Part shown: in pieces, positions 15,280 through 23,677 of the stretch
Layout: each line of letters starts with the position of its first letter
How positions within the stretch are numbered: position 1 is the first letter of the stretch
Position numbers and translations under genes: made by a program
The notes under the pieces: model-generated
Told to the model about the DNA's origin: nothing
Databases searched by the model: none
The model's input: the letters and a program-made list of their open reading frames with translations, nothing else
Source: Pseudomaricurvus sp033283335
GTDB lineage: Bacteria; Pseudomonadota; Gammaproteobacteria; Pseudomonadales; Cellvibrionaceae
Reading direction: 5' to 3'
Assembly (NCBI GenBank): GCA_033283335.1
Contig: JAWMQP010000002.1
Location: forward strand, 248,001-312,000
DNA: 64,000 nucleotides

Positions 15280-16800
15280 ATGTTAGTTCAGAACAGTGCC
15301 ACGATCATCACCCTCGGTGGCTATCTCCTGTTGATGTTAGCCATCGGTGTCTATGCCTCTCGTCGTACCAACAACGCCGCCGATTACTTTCTCGGAGGGC
15401 GGTCACTGGGACCTTTGCCGTCTGCACTGTCGGCCGGAGCCTCCGATATGAGCGGCTGGTTGCTGTTGGGTTTGCCCGGTTATGCGTATCTGGCTGGCAT
15501 TGAGGCGTTTTGGCTGGCCGGTGGGCTGTTGCTGGGTAGCTACTGTAACTGGTTGTTCCTGGCCAAACGTCTGCGGGTGTACAGCGTCTGTGCCAATGAA
15601 TCGCTGACCATCCCGGAGTTCTTTGCCAACCGGTTCGACGGTGACAACAGACCACTGCGCCTGATTGCCTCGGTGTTTATTGTGCTGTTTTACCTGTTTT
15701 ACACCAGCGCCGGGCTGGTTGCCGGAGGCAAGCTGTTCGAGACGGTGTTCGGCATGGATTACCATTGGGCCGTCGCCCTGGGGACGGCTTTTGTGGTGGC
15801 CTACACCTTTTTGGGCGGCTATCTGGCGGTTTCCTGGACCGATCTGGTTCAGGGGCTGTTGATGGCGGCGGCGCTGGTGTATGTGCCGCTGGTTGCCGTA
15901 CAGGCGGTGGGTGGTCCCGCCGAAGCGATTACCACCATGGAAAAGTTGAACCCCCACCTCCTGTCCCTGTGGCACGATGCCAAGGGGGCTCCGTTATCGG
16001 CAATTGCCATTATTTCACTGGTCGGCTGGGGGTTGGGCTACTTTGGCCAGCCTCACATTCTGGCCCGGTTTAAAGGCATTCGTTCGGCCAAGGACATGCC
16101 CGTGGCCCGGCGTATTGCCGTGGGATGGACTTTTCTGTCCATGCTGGGTGCGCTCGGGGTCGGGTTGATTGGTCTGTTGTATGTGGAAACGCATATGCCG
16201 GCGGGTATTGATGATGCCGAGAAAATTTTTATGGTGATGGTGGATGCCCTGTTCCATCCGTTTGTGGCCGGCATTCTGCTGGCGGCCATCCTGGCGGCGA
16301 TTATGAGCACGGCGGATTCCCAGCTATTGGTGTCCTCGTCTTCGTTTGCAGAAGATATCTACCACGCAGTGCTGCGTCGTGATGCCGGCGAGAAAGAGAT
16401 TGTGATCGTCGCCAGGTTGGCGGTGTTGGGGGTGTCGTTAGTCGCGCTGGCTCTGGCGATGAATCCGGACAGCACCGTGCTGGGCCTGGTGGCCTATGCC
16501 TGGGCCGGGTTTGGGGCGGCTTTCGGACCGGCGTTATTGTTATCCCTGTACTGGAAACGCATGAATGGTTTCGGGGCTTTGGCAGGCGTGATTGTCGGTG
16601 GCGTCACCGTGGTGGTGTGGAAACAGCTTGAGGGTGGCCTGTACGATGTGTATGAACTGGTGCCAGGGTTCCTGGCGGCAGGTGTGGCGGTCATTGTCGT
16701 TTCCTTGCTGACGCCAGCCCCGTCCGTGACCACCCGCAACACCTTTGACCAGGTTCAACAGCTGCTCAAAGTTGGGGCAGAGCCTTCAAGCTATAAATAA
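15280..16800 (+). CDS. putP: sodium/proline symporter PutP
   Basis: A 506-residue SSS-family (solute:sodium symporter) permease with thirteen predicted membrane helices. Helix 2 carries SAGASDMSGWLLLGLPGYAY, the conserved sodium/proline site segment of PutP, and the region GWGLGYFGQPHILARFKGI plus MSTADSQLLVSSSSFAEDIY are further family signatures (the STADSQLL motif lies in helix 9). It imports proline with sodium for oxidation by PutA, encoded 650 bp away. The C-terminal end runs into a 22-bp tandem duplication. It converges on the Lrp-type regulator gene with a 27-bp gap. Confidence 0.95.
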   Translation: MLVQNSATIITLGGYLLLMLAIGVYASRRTNNAADYFLGGRSLGPLPSALSAGASDMSGWLLLGLPGYAYLAGIEAFWLAGGLLLGSYCNWLFLAKRLRVYSVCANESLTIPEFFANRFDGDNRPLRLIASVFIVLFYLFYTSAGLVAGGKLFETVFGMDYHWAVALGTAFVVAYTFLGGYLAVSWTDLVQGLLMAAALVYVPLVAVQAVGGPAEAITTMEKLNPHLLSLWHDAKGAPLSAIAIISLVGWGLGYFGQPHILARFKGIRSAKDMPVARRIAVGWTFLSMLGALGVGLIGLLYVETHMPAGIDDAEKIFMVMVDALFHPFVAGILLAAILAAIMSTADSQLLVSSSSFAEDIYHAVLRRDAGEKEIVIVARLAVLGVSLVALALAMNPDSTVLGLVAYAWAGFGAAFGPALLLSLYWKRMNGFGALAGVIVGGVTVVVWKQLEGGLYDVYELVPGFLAAGVAVIVVSLLTPAPSVTTRNTFDQVQQLLKVGAEPSSYK

Positions 16801-16822
16801 AGAGCCTTCAAGCCATAATTAA
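16779..16822. repeat. 22-bp tandem duplication at the putP stop codon
   Basis: AGAGCCTTCAAGCTATAAATAA (16779-16800; first 18 bases AGAGCCTTCAAGCTATAA) is repeated as a close copy at 16801-16822 with two differences. The first copy includes the putP stop codon. It looks like a recent local duplication of the end of the gene. Confidence 0.7.
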
Positions 16823-16827
16823 GGGAT

Positions 16828-17301
16828 TTACAGCGATAACCCCGTGTCTTCTTTGACTGGCTCAATCACTACATAGGTGTGGGTTTGAGCCACACCGGGC
16901 AACCCCACCAGTTGCCCGAGTACATCCCGGTAGGCCTCCATCCCCCTGACTCTCAACTTCACCAGATAATCAAACCCGCCGGCGACCATATGGCACTCGG
17001 CCACATGGGGGATCTCTACCAGCTTCTCCTTAAACAGGTCAAACACATCGCCGGTCGTGCGGTCCAGGGTGACTTGAATAAAGGCGGTCATGCTCTGATT
17101 CAATTTGGCGGCGTTGAGACGGGCTGAGTAGCCTTCGATATAGCCCTCGGCTTCCAGGCGTCGTACCCGCTCCAGGCAGGGACTGGGGGACAGATTGACC
17201 TTTTTGGCCAGTTCCACATTGGAGATGCGGCCATCCTGTTGCAGGGTCTTAAGGATGGCAACATCAATCCGATCCAGAGGTTTGCTTCTGTCGTTTTTCA
17301 T
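16828..17301 (-). CDS. Lrp/AsnC family transcriptional regulator of proline use
   Basis: About 157 residues, the usual length of Lrp proteins. Residues 8-55 form the AsnC-type helix-turn-helix (LDRIDVAILKTLQQDGRIS, then NVELAKKVNLSPSPCLERVRRLEAEGYI); residues 65-150 form the RAM effector domain (TAFIQVTLDRTTGDVFDLF, VAECHMVAGGFDYLVKLRV). The ATG at 17301 gives the standard N-terminus; an ATG 27 codons upstream is possible. It is divergent from putA and convergent with putP. Because this PutA lacks its own DNA-binding domain, this regulator most likely activates the put genes in response to proline, as PutR/BkdR-like Lrp proteins do in other proteobacteria. Confidence 0.9.
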   Translation of the reverse strand: MKNDRSKPLDRIDVAILKTLQQDGRISNVELAKKVNLSPSPCLERVRRLEAEGYIEGYSARLNAAKLNQSMTAFIQVTLDRTTGDVFDLFKEKLVEIPHVAECHMVAGGFDYLVKLRVRGMEAYRDVLGQLVGLPGVAQTHTYVVIEPVKEDTGLSL

Positions 17302-17345
17302 GGTTTGAGCTTCATGGTTGCTGAATTCTGTAAAAGAGGGTTTTT

Positions 17346-17418
17346 GTAGAATATTATTCTGCATTATAGCCAACAACCCCAAAAAATTCGGCAGTCATAT
17401 CCATATAATTCAGGATAT
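17346..17418. promoter_or_regulatory. Lrp-type operator candidates in the lrp-putA intergenic region
   Basis: AGAATATTATTCT at 17348-17360 is a perfect inverted repeat (AGAATA-T-TATTCT) with matching flanking bases, close to the 15-bp AT-rich consensus of Lrp sites. A second inverted repeat, ATATCC (17397-17402) with GGATAT (17413-17418), lies nearer the putA start. Both sit between divergent lrp and putA genes. Confidence 0.55.
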
Positions 17419-17444
17419 ATGACTACACACTTGGGGTTTTCTGC

Positions 17445-20400
17445 ATGCTTACCGCTCAACCATTACCCACGGGCACTGCCCTGATCCAATCCATGCGCGA
17501 TTACTATCGCGAGGATGAAAACCTGGTGGTGCAGGGGTTATTGCCACTGGCGGATACCGGTACCGTAGGCCGGGTCAAGGCCTGGCAGAAAGCCCGTCAG
17601 TTGGTCGAGGGAATCCGCGTAGCCCAGGTGGGAAAAGGCGGAGTGGATGCGTTACTGAACGAATTTGCCCTGTCCACCGAGGAGGGTGTGGTGTTGATGT
17701 GTCTGGCCGAAGCGCTGCTGCGGGTGCCGGATAAGCTCACCATTGATGAACTGATCCGCGATAAATTGTCCGTTGGTAACTGGTCGGCTCATTTGGGTAA
17801 CAGCCCTTCATTGTTTGTTAATGCGTCCGCCTGGGGGTTGTTGCTGACTGGCAAATTGGTGAATTACAACGGACAACGCAAAAACGAGGTGGATCGGCAA
17901 AAACTGGGTGTGCTCAAGTCGATGTTGGGCCGCTTGGGGGAGCCGGTAATTCGCTCGGCCATTCGTCAGGCGATGCAAATCATGGGCTCCCAGTTTGTGA
18001 TGGGAGAGACCATTGGCCGGGCGATCAATCGTGCCAAGGTACAGGAGCATAAGGGCTACCGGTATTCCTACGATATGCTGGGAGAGGGCGCCCGCACCAT
18101 GGTCGATGCCGAGCGCTACTACAACAGTTACCGCCAGGCCATTGATGCGATAGGTCAGGCTGCTCAAGGTCGCGGTCCGATGACCAGCCCGGGGATTTCG
18201 ATCAAATTGTCAGCCCTGCATCCGCGCTACGAGTTTTCCCATCGCCAGCGGGTCATGGATGAGCTGGTACCGCGGGTTAAGAACCTGGCGATACAAGCCA
18301 AGCGCTACGACATTGGCTTTACCATCGACGCGGAGGAAGCGGACCGTCTTGAGCTGTCACTGGAAGTGATTGAAGCGGTGTTCCGGGATCCGCAACTGGC
18401 TGGCTGGAAAGGCTTTGGCCTGGCGGTGCAGGCCTACCAAAAGCGGGCATTGTATGTGATCGATTGGGTGGCGCAATTGGCACGCGCTGAGCGCCGACCG
18501 ATGATGGTACGCCTGGTGAAAGGGGCCTATTGGGATTCGGAAATCAAGTGGAGCCAGGAAGGCGGTTTTGACGATTACCCGGTGTTTACCCGCAAACCCA
18601 GTACCGATTTGAGTTACCAGGCCTGTGCCAAGCGCCTGCTGTCCTATCGCGATTGCCTCTACCCGCAGTTTGCCACGCACAATGCCTACACTGTGGCGAC
18701 CATCCTTGAGCTGGATGATCAATGTGAACAAAACTCTCGTCAAGGTTACGAATTCCAGCGTCTGCACGGCATGGGCGAAGCGCTCTACGATCAAATTCTG
18801 GCGGAAGAGGGACTCAGTTGCCGTATTTATGCACCGGTGGGTGAGCATGCTGACCTATTGGCGTATCTGGTGCGTCGGTTGCTGGAAAACGGTGCCAACA
18901 GTTCGTTTGTGAATAACATCGTTGATGAGTCTGTATCCGTCGACAGCTTGTTGCAGGACCCTGTCGAAACGGTTCGCAGTTGGGCTTGCGTAAGGCATGA
19001 AGGGATACCCTTGCCGCAAGACATATACCTGGGGGCCAAGAGTGAAGCCGGTACTCGTCGTAACTCCAGGGGCATGGATCTGACCCATGTCAGTACATTG
19101 GTACCTTTACGCCAGGGCATGATGGCGCATTGGCAACGGCTCAAACAACACGTGAGCGATCATCCGAAGCCGTCGCCAGCGGTTGCCGTTACAAACCCTG
19201 CGAACGTCAAGGAAGTTGTCGGTCATGTTGTGTATGACACTCGCGAGGAGATGCTGGATAAACTCGAGCGTTCTCAGCAGGCACAACTCCATTGGTCACA
19301 AACACCGGTCGCTAGCCGTGCTCAATTGCTGCGTGATCTGGCGGATCAGTTGCAGCAGAACGAAGACCTGCTAATGACCTTATGTTGCAAAGAGGCGGGC
19401 AAAACCATTGCCGATGGTGTGGCTGAGGTGAGGGAAGCGATCGATTTCTGTCGTTACTATGCCGATCAAGCCGAACAGCTGCAGCAGGACCCGGCTCGGC
19501 AGGCGCGCGGCGTGATCCTGTGTATCAGTCCGTGGAACTTCCCCCTGGCGATTTTCCTGGGGCAGGTGAGCGCTGCCCTGGTGACAGGAAATACCGTACT
19601 GGCCAAGCCGGCCGAACAAACCAGTCTGGTGGCCTTGGAAGCATTGCAACTGATGCACGCCGCGGGTATGCCCGAGAGTGTGGTGGAGTTGATTCTGTCG
19701 CCGGGCAAGCCCGTGGGTGAGCTGCTGGTGCCGGATGCGCGCATCAAAGGGGTGATGTTCACCGGCTCCACCGAGACCGGTCGCTGGTTGAATCAGGCAC
19801 TGGCTCAGCGCGAGGATCTCGACCTGCCGTTGATTGCCGAGACCGGTGGGCAAAACGCCATGATTGTGGATTCTACTGCGTTGCCTGAACAGGTGGTGGA
19901 CGATGTCATCATGTCGGGATTCCAGAGCGCCGGCCAACGCTGTTCGGCCCTTCGGGTATTATTCGTGCAGGAAGACGTTGCGCCGAAAATTATCCAGATG
20001 GTGCAGGGTGCCATGCAGGAATTGAGCATAGGTGACCCTTCGTTGCTGAGCACCGATGTGGGCCCGGTGATTGACGACAAGGCCCTGGCCAGACTGCAGG
20101 CACATCGCGATTACCTGAGCGGTTGTGGCGAGCGAGCGAAGTTGCTCTACGCTTGTGGGCTGCCGGAACACTGTGCGGCAGGACAATATTTCGCCCCCCA
20201 TTTTTATGAGATCAGTGACCTGACGGTATTGAAACAGGAAGTCTTCGGTCCGGTGGTGCATTTGATCAAATTCAAGGCGAGTGAACTGGATACAGTCATT
20301 GACCAGATTAATGCCAGCGGCTTTGGCCTGACGCTAGGGGTTCACAGTCGCATCCAAAGCGTGTGCGAGCGTGTGGCCAAACGGGCAAACGTCGGCAATG

Positions 20401-21332
20401 TTTATGTGAATCGCAATATGATTGGTGCCATTGTGGGCGTGCAACCTTTTGGTGGCCACGGCCTGTCGGGTACGGGCCCTAAAGCCGGCGGGCCTTTGTA
20501 TTTGCAGCGCCTGATGACCTTCAAGCAGGACACTGCGTCCCAGCTATTACCACAAACAAGGCCACAGCTCGCATTACCCCAGTCATCACCAGCCGCGCAA
20601 GTGGATGCCTTATCTGAGCTGACTAGCTGGACGGCGTCGACTGCGGATCAACGTTGTTCGCTCGTGAAAGGCTTCCTGAGTGAGCTGGTGCGGCAATCGG
20701 CCATACAGTTATCGCTGGATGCATTGCTCAACGCCAGCCAGCAGTTACTGCGACTGGCACGCAATCAATTGTTCCAAACCCTGTCCCTGCCCGGGCCGAC
20801 GGGTGAACGCAACCAGTGGTCACTGGCGCCTCGTGGGCTGTTGGCACTTTTCTGTGATGAGTGCGAAAGCCTTGACGAGCAGCTGCTGAAATTGCTGGCT
20901 GCGGTGCTGTCTGGCAATCGATTGCTGGTGGTTGCCGATAAGAGCCAGCGTGACTGGATGGCAGAGCTTGTCCGCATGCTGGAGCGATCCGGGTTGCCGC
21001 AGTCGGTTGTCACTGTGCATAGCCTGGGTCATGCGCAGGCGGTGTTGACGGATCGTCGTTTGCAGGGCGTTATGGCTTCCCCCGATTCACCGATGACTGC
21101 ACATCTGCGTCAAATCCTGGCCGAACGCGACGGAGCCATTTTGCCGTTGTTACTCGAAACGCCCGACACCGGCTTGTTGTTGCGCCTGGTGGTAGAGAAG
21201 TCCATCAGCACCGATACCACCGCCGCTGGTGGAAACACGTCACTGATGACTATGCAAGAAAAGATAACTAGGCAAGACCAGATAATTGTGCAAAATCACG
21301 GCGAGGCTCTGTCGGTACAGCGAGCTTCCTGA
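17445..21332 (+). CDS. putA: bifunctional proline dehydrogenase / P5C dehydrogenase PutA
   Basis: A 1295-residue enzyme that oxidises proline to glutamate in two steps, passing electrons to quinone and then NAD. Residues about 60-440 form the PRODH part, with the FAD-barrel motifs SPGISIKLSALHPRYE, TIDAEEADRLELSL and VRLVKGAYWDSEIK. Residues about 520-1000 form the P5C dehydrogenase, with catalytic C833 in SAGQRCSALRV, E799 in ETGGQNAM and the cofactor segment ISPWNFPLAIFLGQ. The last 270 residues are the C-terminal substrate-tunnel lid domain seen in long PutAs. There is no N-terminal ribbon-helix-helix domain, so it does not self-repress. TTGGGG precedes the ATG at 17445. Control is probably by the divergent Lrp protein. 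Confidence 0.95.
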   Translation: MLTAQPLPTGTALIQSMRDYYREDENLVVQGLLPLADTGTVGRVKAWQKARQLVEGIRVAQVGKGGVDALLNEFALSTEEGVVLMCLAEALLRVPDKLTIDELIRDKLSVGNWSAHLGNSPSLFVNASAWGLLLTGKLVNYNGQRKNEVDRQKLGVLKSMLGRLGEPVIRSAIRQAMQIMGSQFVMGETIGRAINRAKVQEHKGYRYSYDMLGEGARTMVDAERYYNSYRQAIDAIGQAAQGRGPMTSPGISIKLSALHPRYEFSHRQRVMDELVPRVKNLAIQAKRYDIGFTIDAEEADRLELSLEVIEAVFRDPQLAGWKGFGLAVQAYQKRALYVIDWVAQLARAERRPMMVRLVKGAYWDSEIKWSQEGGFDDYPVFTRKPSTDLSYQACAKRLLSYRDCLYPQFATHNAYTVATILELDDQCEQNSRQGYEFQRLHGMGEALYDQILAEEGLSCRIYAPVGEHADLLAYLVRRLLENGANSSFVNNIVDESVSVDSLLQDPVETVRSWACVRHEGIPLPQDIYLGAKSEAGTRRNSRGMDLTHVSTLVPLRQGMMAHWQRLKQHVSDHPKPSPAVAVTNPANVKEVVGHVVYDTREEMLDKLERSQQAQLHWSQTPVASRAQLLRDLADQLQQNEDLLMTLCCKEAGKTIADGVAEVREAIDFCRYYADQAEQLQQDPARQARGVILCISPWNFPLAIFLGQVSAALVTGNTVLAKPAEQTSLVALEALQLMHAAGMPESVVELILSPGKPVGELLVPDARIKGVMFTGSTETGRWLNQALAQREDLDLPLIAETGGQNAMIVDSTALPEQVVDDVIMSGFQSAGQRCSALRVLFVQEDVAPKIIQMVQGAMQELSIGDPSLLSTDVGPVIDDKALARLQAHRDYLSGCGERAKLLYACGLPEHCAAGQYFAPHFYEISDLTVLKQEVFGPVVHLIKFKASELDTVIDQINASGFGLTLGVHSRIQSVCERVAKRANVGNVYVNRNMIGAIVGVQPFGGHGLSGTGPKAGGPLYLQRLMTFKQDTASQLLPQTRPQLALPQSSPAAQVDALSELTSWTASTADQRCSLVKGFLSELVRQSAIQLSLDALLNASQQLLRLARNQLFQTLSLPGPTGERNQWSLAPRGLLALFCDECESLDEQLLKLLAAVLSGNRLLVVADKSQRDWMAELVRMLERSGLPQSVVTVHSLGHAQAVLTDRRLQGVMASPDSPMTAHLRQILAERDGAILPLLLETPDTGLLLRLVVEKSISTDTTAAGGNTSLMTMQEKITRQDQIIVQNHGEALSVQRAS

Positions 21333-21346
21333 ATACAGCTGCCGAA

Positions 21347-21375
21347 CCGTATTGGGAGTCCCGCTCCCGATACGG
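21347..21375 (+). terminator. putA downstream hairpin
   Basis: CCGTATTGGGAG (21347-21358) pairs with CTCCCGATACGG (21364-21375) over 12 bp with one G-T pair. No T tract follows, so it may be a transcript-stabilising hairpin or a Rho-assisted end. The rest of the 21333-21626 gap holds nothing I recognise except an AT-rich stretch before the next gene. Confidence 0.5.
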
Positions 21376-21626
21376 CCTCGATACCAAGTTCATTGGTTCT
21401 AAAATGGAACTTAGAGGCAGATTCATCGAGTTTCCCCCGACGTGTCAATCAATTTGCCTCTCGCGCATTTAGCCTCTCGCGAGGTCTGTGACTGTGTTCA
21501 AACAAAACCAAAGGGCTTGTCAAATAGATCGCAAAATAATTGACCAGTGACTGCAGCATAAAGAAGAACGTGCCATTTTGCTGCATACTGAGGTCAATCT
21601 ATTCACCAGCGATGGGTATTTGATAC

Positions 21627-21971
21627 ATGAAAGTAAAGCATTGGGTAACGGTCTTGTCTCTGGTAATGGCGCCTGTGGCCATGGCCGATAAAAGTACAGT
21701 GGATGCGGCCATTGGCGGCGGTATTGGTGGAGCTATCGGTGCGGCCATCGGCAATGAAGTCGGTGGTAAAGATGGTGCTATTCTCGGCGGGGCCATCGGC
21801 GCGGCAACTGGTACGGCCATTTCCACCAAAGACAGCGGTGGCGATCACCACCATCAACAGCGACAAGACGTTCGTTACTACGATAAGCAATACTACGATA
21901 AACGATACTACGATAAGCAACCAAAACAGCGCTTCTGCCCACCCGGGCAGGCCAAAAAGGGTAACTGCTAA
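21627..21971 (+). CDS. secreted glycine-zipper protein with YYDK repeats
   Basis: A 114-residue exported protein. A signal peptide ends at about AMA (residue 20). Residues 27-65 are a glycine-zipper helix pair (AIGGGIGGAIGAAIGNEVGG and GAILGGAIGAATGTAI), of the kind found in small outer-membrane or cell-envelope proteins. A histidine/glutamine linker leads into three near-identical pentapeptides (YYDKQ, YYDKR, YYDKQ), and the protein ends in FCPPGQAKKGNC, where two cysteines could form a disulphide or bind metal. Function unknown. It converges on the esterase gene with a 13-bp tandem repeat (TTACGGGCACTCT) between them. Confidence 0.8.
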   Translation: MKVKHWVTVLSLVMAPVAMADKSTVDAAIGGGIGGAIGAAIGNEVGGKDGAILGGAIGAATGTAISTKDSGGDHHHQQRQDVRYYDKQYYDKRYYDKQPKQRFCPPGQAKKGNC

Positions 21972-21984
21972 TTACGGGCACTCT

Positions 21985-23292
21985 TTACGGGCACTCTGTC
22001 GGGCCACCGCCTTGGCAATCCAGTCCACAACTGGCATTGCGCCAATCACTTTTAAACAGTTTGGTTGACCGGAACATATCATCAGCCCAGTCGGCAACGG
22101 CTAATTGGTATTGAAGGATGGAGCTGGCGGAGTTTTCATATTGAAAATTATCGCTGCACCAGCCAAACCCAGCTTCAGAAAGATATTCCAGCACCACATG
22201 CTGAAAGCCTGCTGCTGTGTAGAAGCGGTATTGACGACTTTTGAGTGCGGTTAATTTGGTGTTCAACGTCATGCGTAAATTCCATTCCGCCACAACGGCT
22301 TCAATTTCGGCGGGATCATTCCAGAGTTCTGGCTGATCGACATGATTCATAATGTTGAGGAAACGGGCTTGGATGGTATCAAAGGCGTTTTGGTACTGGC
22401 CAAAACGTATATTGGGGTAGCGCTGACTGCTGTTCAAATACAGTTTCGAACCCAGACCAATGGCACCGCCTGAGACTGCCGACTGAATATGATCGGGCAA
22501 GGTATTGTCAGTGCCCCAGGCACCGGGAGCGGCGGCTAAAAATTGATCATTGACAATGCCATTGGAGCTGTCGCCAATAAAAGAGATCATGGTCTTGTCA
22601 GGGTCCATGACTTTCGTCACTTCCGGTAACAGGGTGCCTATTCCCGCGTAACCGCCAGCACTGGATCCGGAGACCATGACGCGTTTCGGAAGTGCATTTT
22701 CGGAAAAACTCCGCTCCATCCACTCGATAACGGCGCGAATGTTGGCGTAGCCACGGTGGTGAAGTGTGAAGGTCATGCCGGGGATGGCTGGAACTTCATA
22801 CTCTATGTCTTTATTTCCCCAGCCGACGTCACCGGAACAATAAGGGATGTAGATTTTACTGGCGTTTTTATAGGGGTTGTTGGTAGCTTCAGATGTATCA
22901 AAAATACCTTTGGCAAAATTTAACGAATTGGCGTCGACAATAATGGTGGGAAAATACGTCGGGATCATGCCCGGTATCAAAGGTGAGCTGCAGGTGTTGT
23001 TTTCCCAACAAGCACCGCCACCGGAATGGTATATCACCAGTTCTTTTGACGAGCCTGGTTGATAAAAGAATTTAAACCCCGTACCGATATTTAAATCCGT
23101 TAGGGCACAATTTGGTACGAGAGGATTACCGCCTTTGTCAGTCAGTGTTTGACCCTCTTTATTCACCAGCTCACCGATCTCATTAACAAGGCCGACACCG
23201 AGGAGATCAATTTCTTGCCACGGTGCTATCGCGTGTACAGATGAAACAGCACTTAACCAGAAAAACAACAGCATGGTGAATTGTTTGAACAT
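21985..23292 (-). CDS. secreted pectinacetylesterase/Notum-like hydrolase
   Basis: A 435-residue exported serine hydrolase. The signal peptide is MFKQFTMLLFFWLSAVSSVHA. The mature protein has the family's oxyanion motif YHSGGGACWENNTC, the nucleophile elbow MVSGSSAGGYAGIGTLLP (catalytic Ser in GSSAGG) and, later, GDSSNGIVNDQFL, with acid and histidine candidates in the C-terminal third (FQHVVLEYL). Notum/pectinacetylesterase enzymes remove acyl groups from polysaccharides, lipids or proteins; the bacterial substrate is not predictable. The many cysteines suggest disulphides and extracellular life. In-frame starts at 23340 and 23358 (GTG) would lengthen the N-region; 23292 gives the cleanest signal peptide. 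It converges with the glycine-zipper gene. Confidence 0.8.
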   Translation of the reverse strand: MFKQFTMLLFFWLSAVSSVHAIAPWQEIDLLGVGLVNEIGELVNKEGQTLTDKGGNPLVPNCALTDLNIGTGFKFFYQPGSSKELVIYHSGGGACWENNTCSSPLIPGMIPTYFPTIIVDANSLNFAKGIFDTSEATNNPYKNASKIYIPYCSGDVGWGNKDIEYEVPAIPGMTFTLHHRGYANIRAVIEWMERSFSENALPKRVMVSGSSAGGYAGIGTLLPEVTKVMDPDKTMISFIGDSSNGIVNDQFLAAAPGAWGTDNTLPDHIQSAVSGGAIGLGSKLYLNSSQRYPNIRFGQYQNAFDTIQARFLNIMNHVDQPELWNDPAEIEAVVAEWNLRMTLNTKLTALKSRQYRFYTAAGFQHVVLEYLSEAGFGWCSDNFQYENSASSILQYQLAVADWADDMFRSTKLFKSDWRNASCGLDCQGGGPTECP

Positions 23293-23358
23293 GGAGATAA
23301 GGGATTTAGAAGACCCAAGCAAACAAGATTGGCTGCACATGCGAAACCCCACTTTCAC

Positions 23359-23677
23359 AATTGTAGTTTTGATTCTTAGTGGATCTTAGTGGAAAAGCCG
23401 ATCAAATTAGTACCTTGGTAAGGTTTAAGGTTGAGCTGCTTTTTCATGCCACTCAAGTCATTTTAGTTGACAATTTTTTTGCCCGCTAACATGAATTAAA
23501 AAATGAGTGGGTGAATGGTGTCACGGTTTTATATTTTTTTGAATTTATCTGTAACTGAAGTCTTTCCAGATTCCACGGGCAATTGTATTGCTTCAGTCTC
23601 TGTTTTTATGATTTGATCGAGCGGCACTTGCTTCATTAACAATAACAATAATTCACCCATTTCAGGGGAGGCATTCC
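23359..23677. other. AT-rich intergenic region upstream of the TonB receptor
   Basis: A gap of about 320 bp between divergent genes. It holds a tandem TCTTAGTGGA repeat at 23374-23393, a TTGACA box near 23468 followed by a T-rich spacer, and CATTAACAATAACAATAATT before the receptor's ribosome site. Promoters for both genes are expected here, but no operator is obvious. Confidence 0.4.

Noticed and set aside
21347..21375. A full intrinsic terminator for putA.
   Set aside because: The stem is strong but no T run follows, so I list it only as a hairpin-type candidate at moderate confidence.
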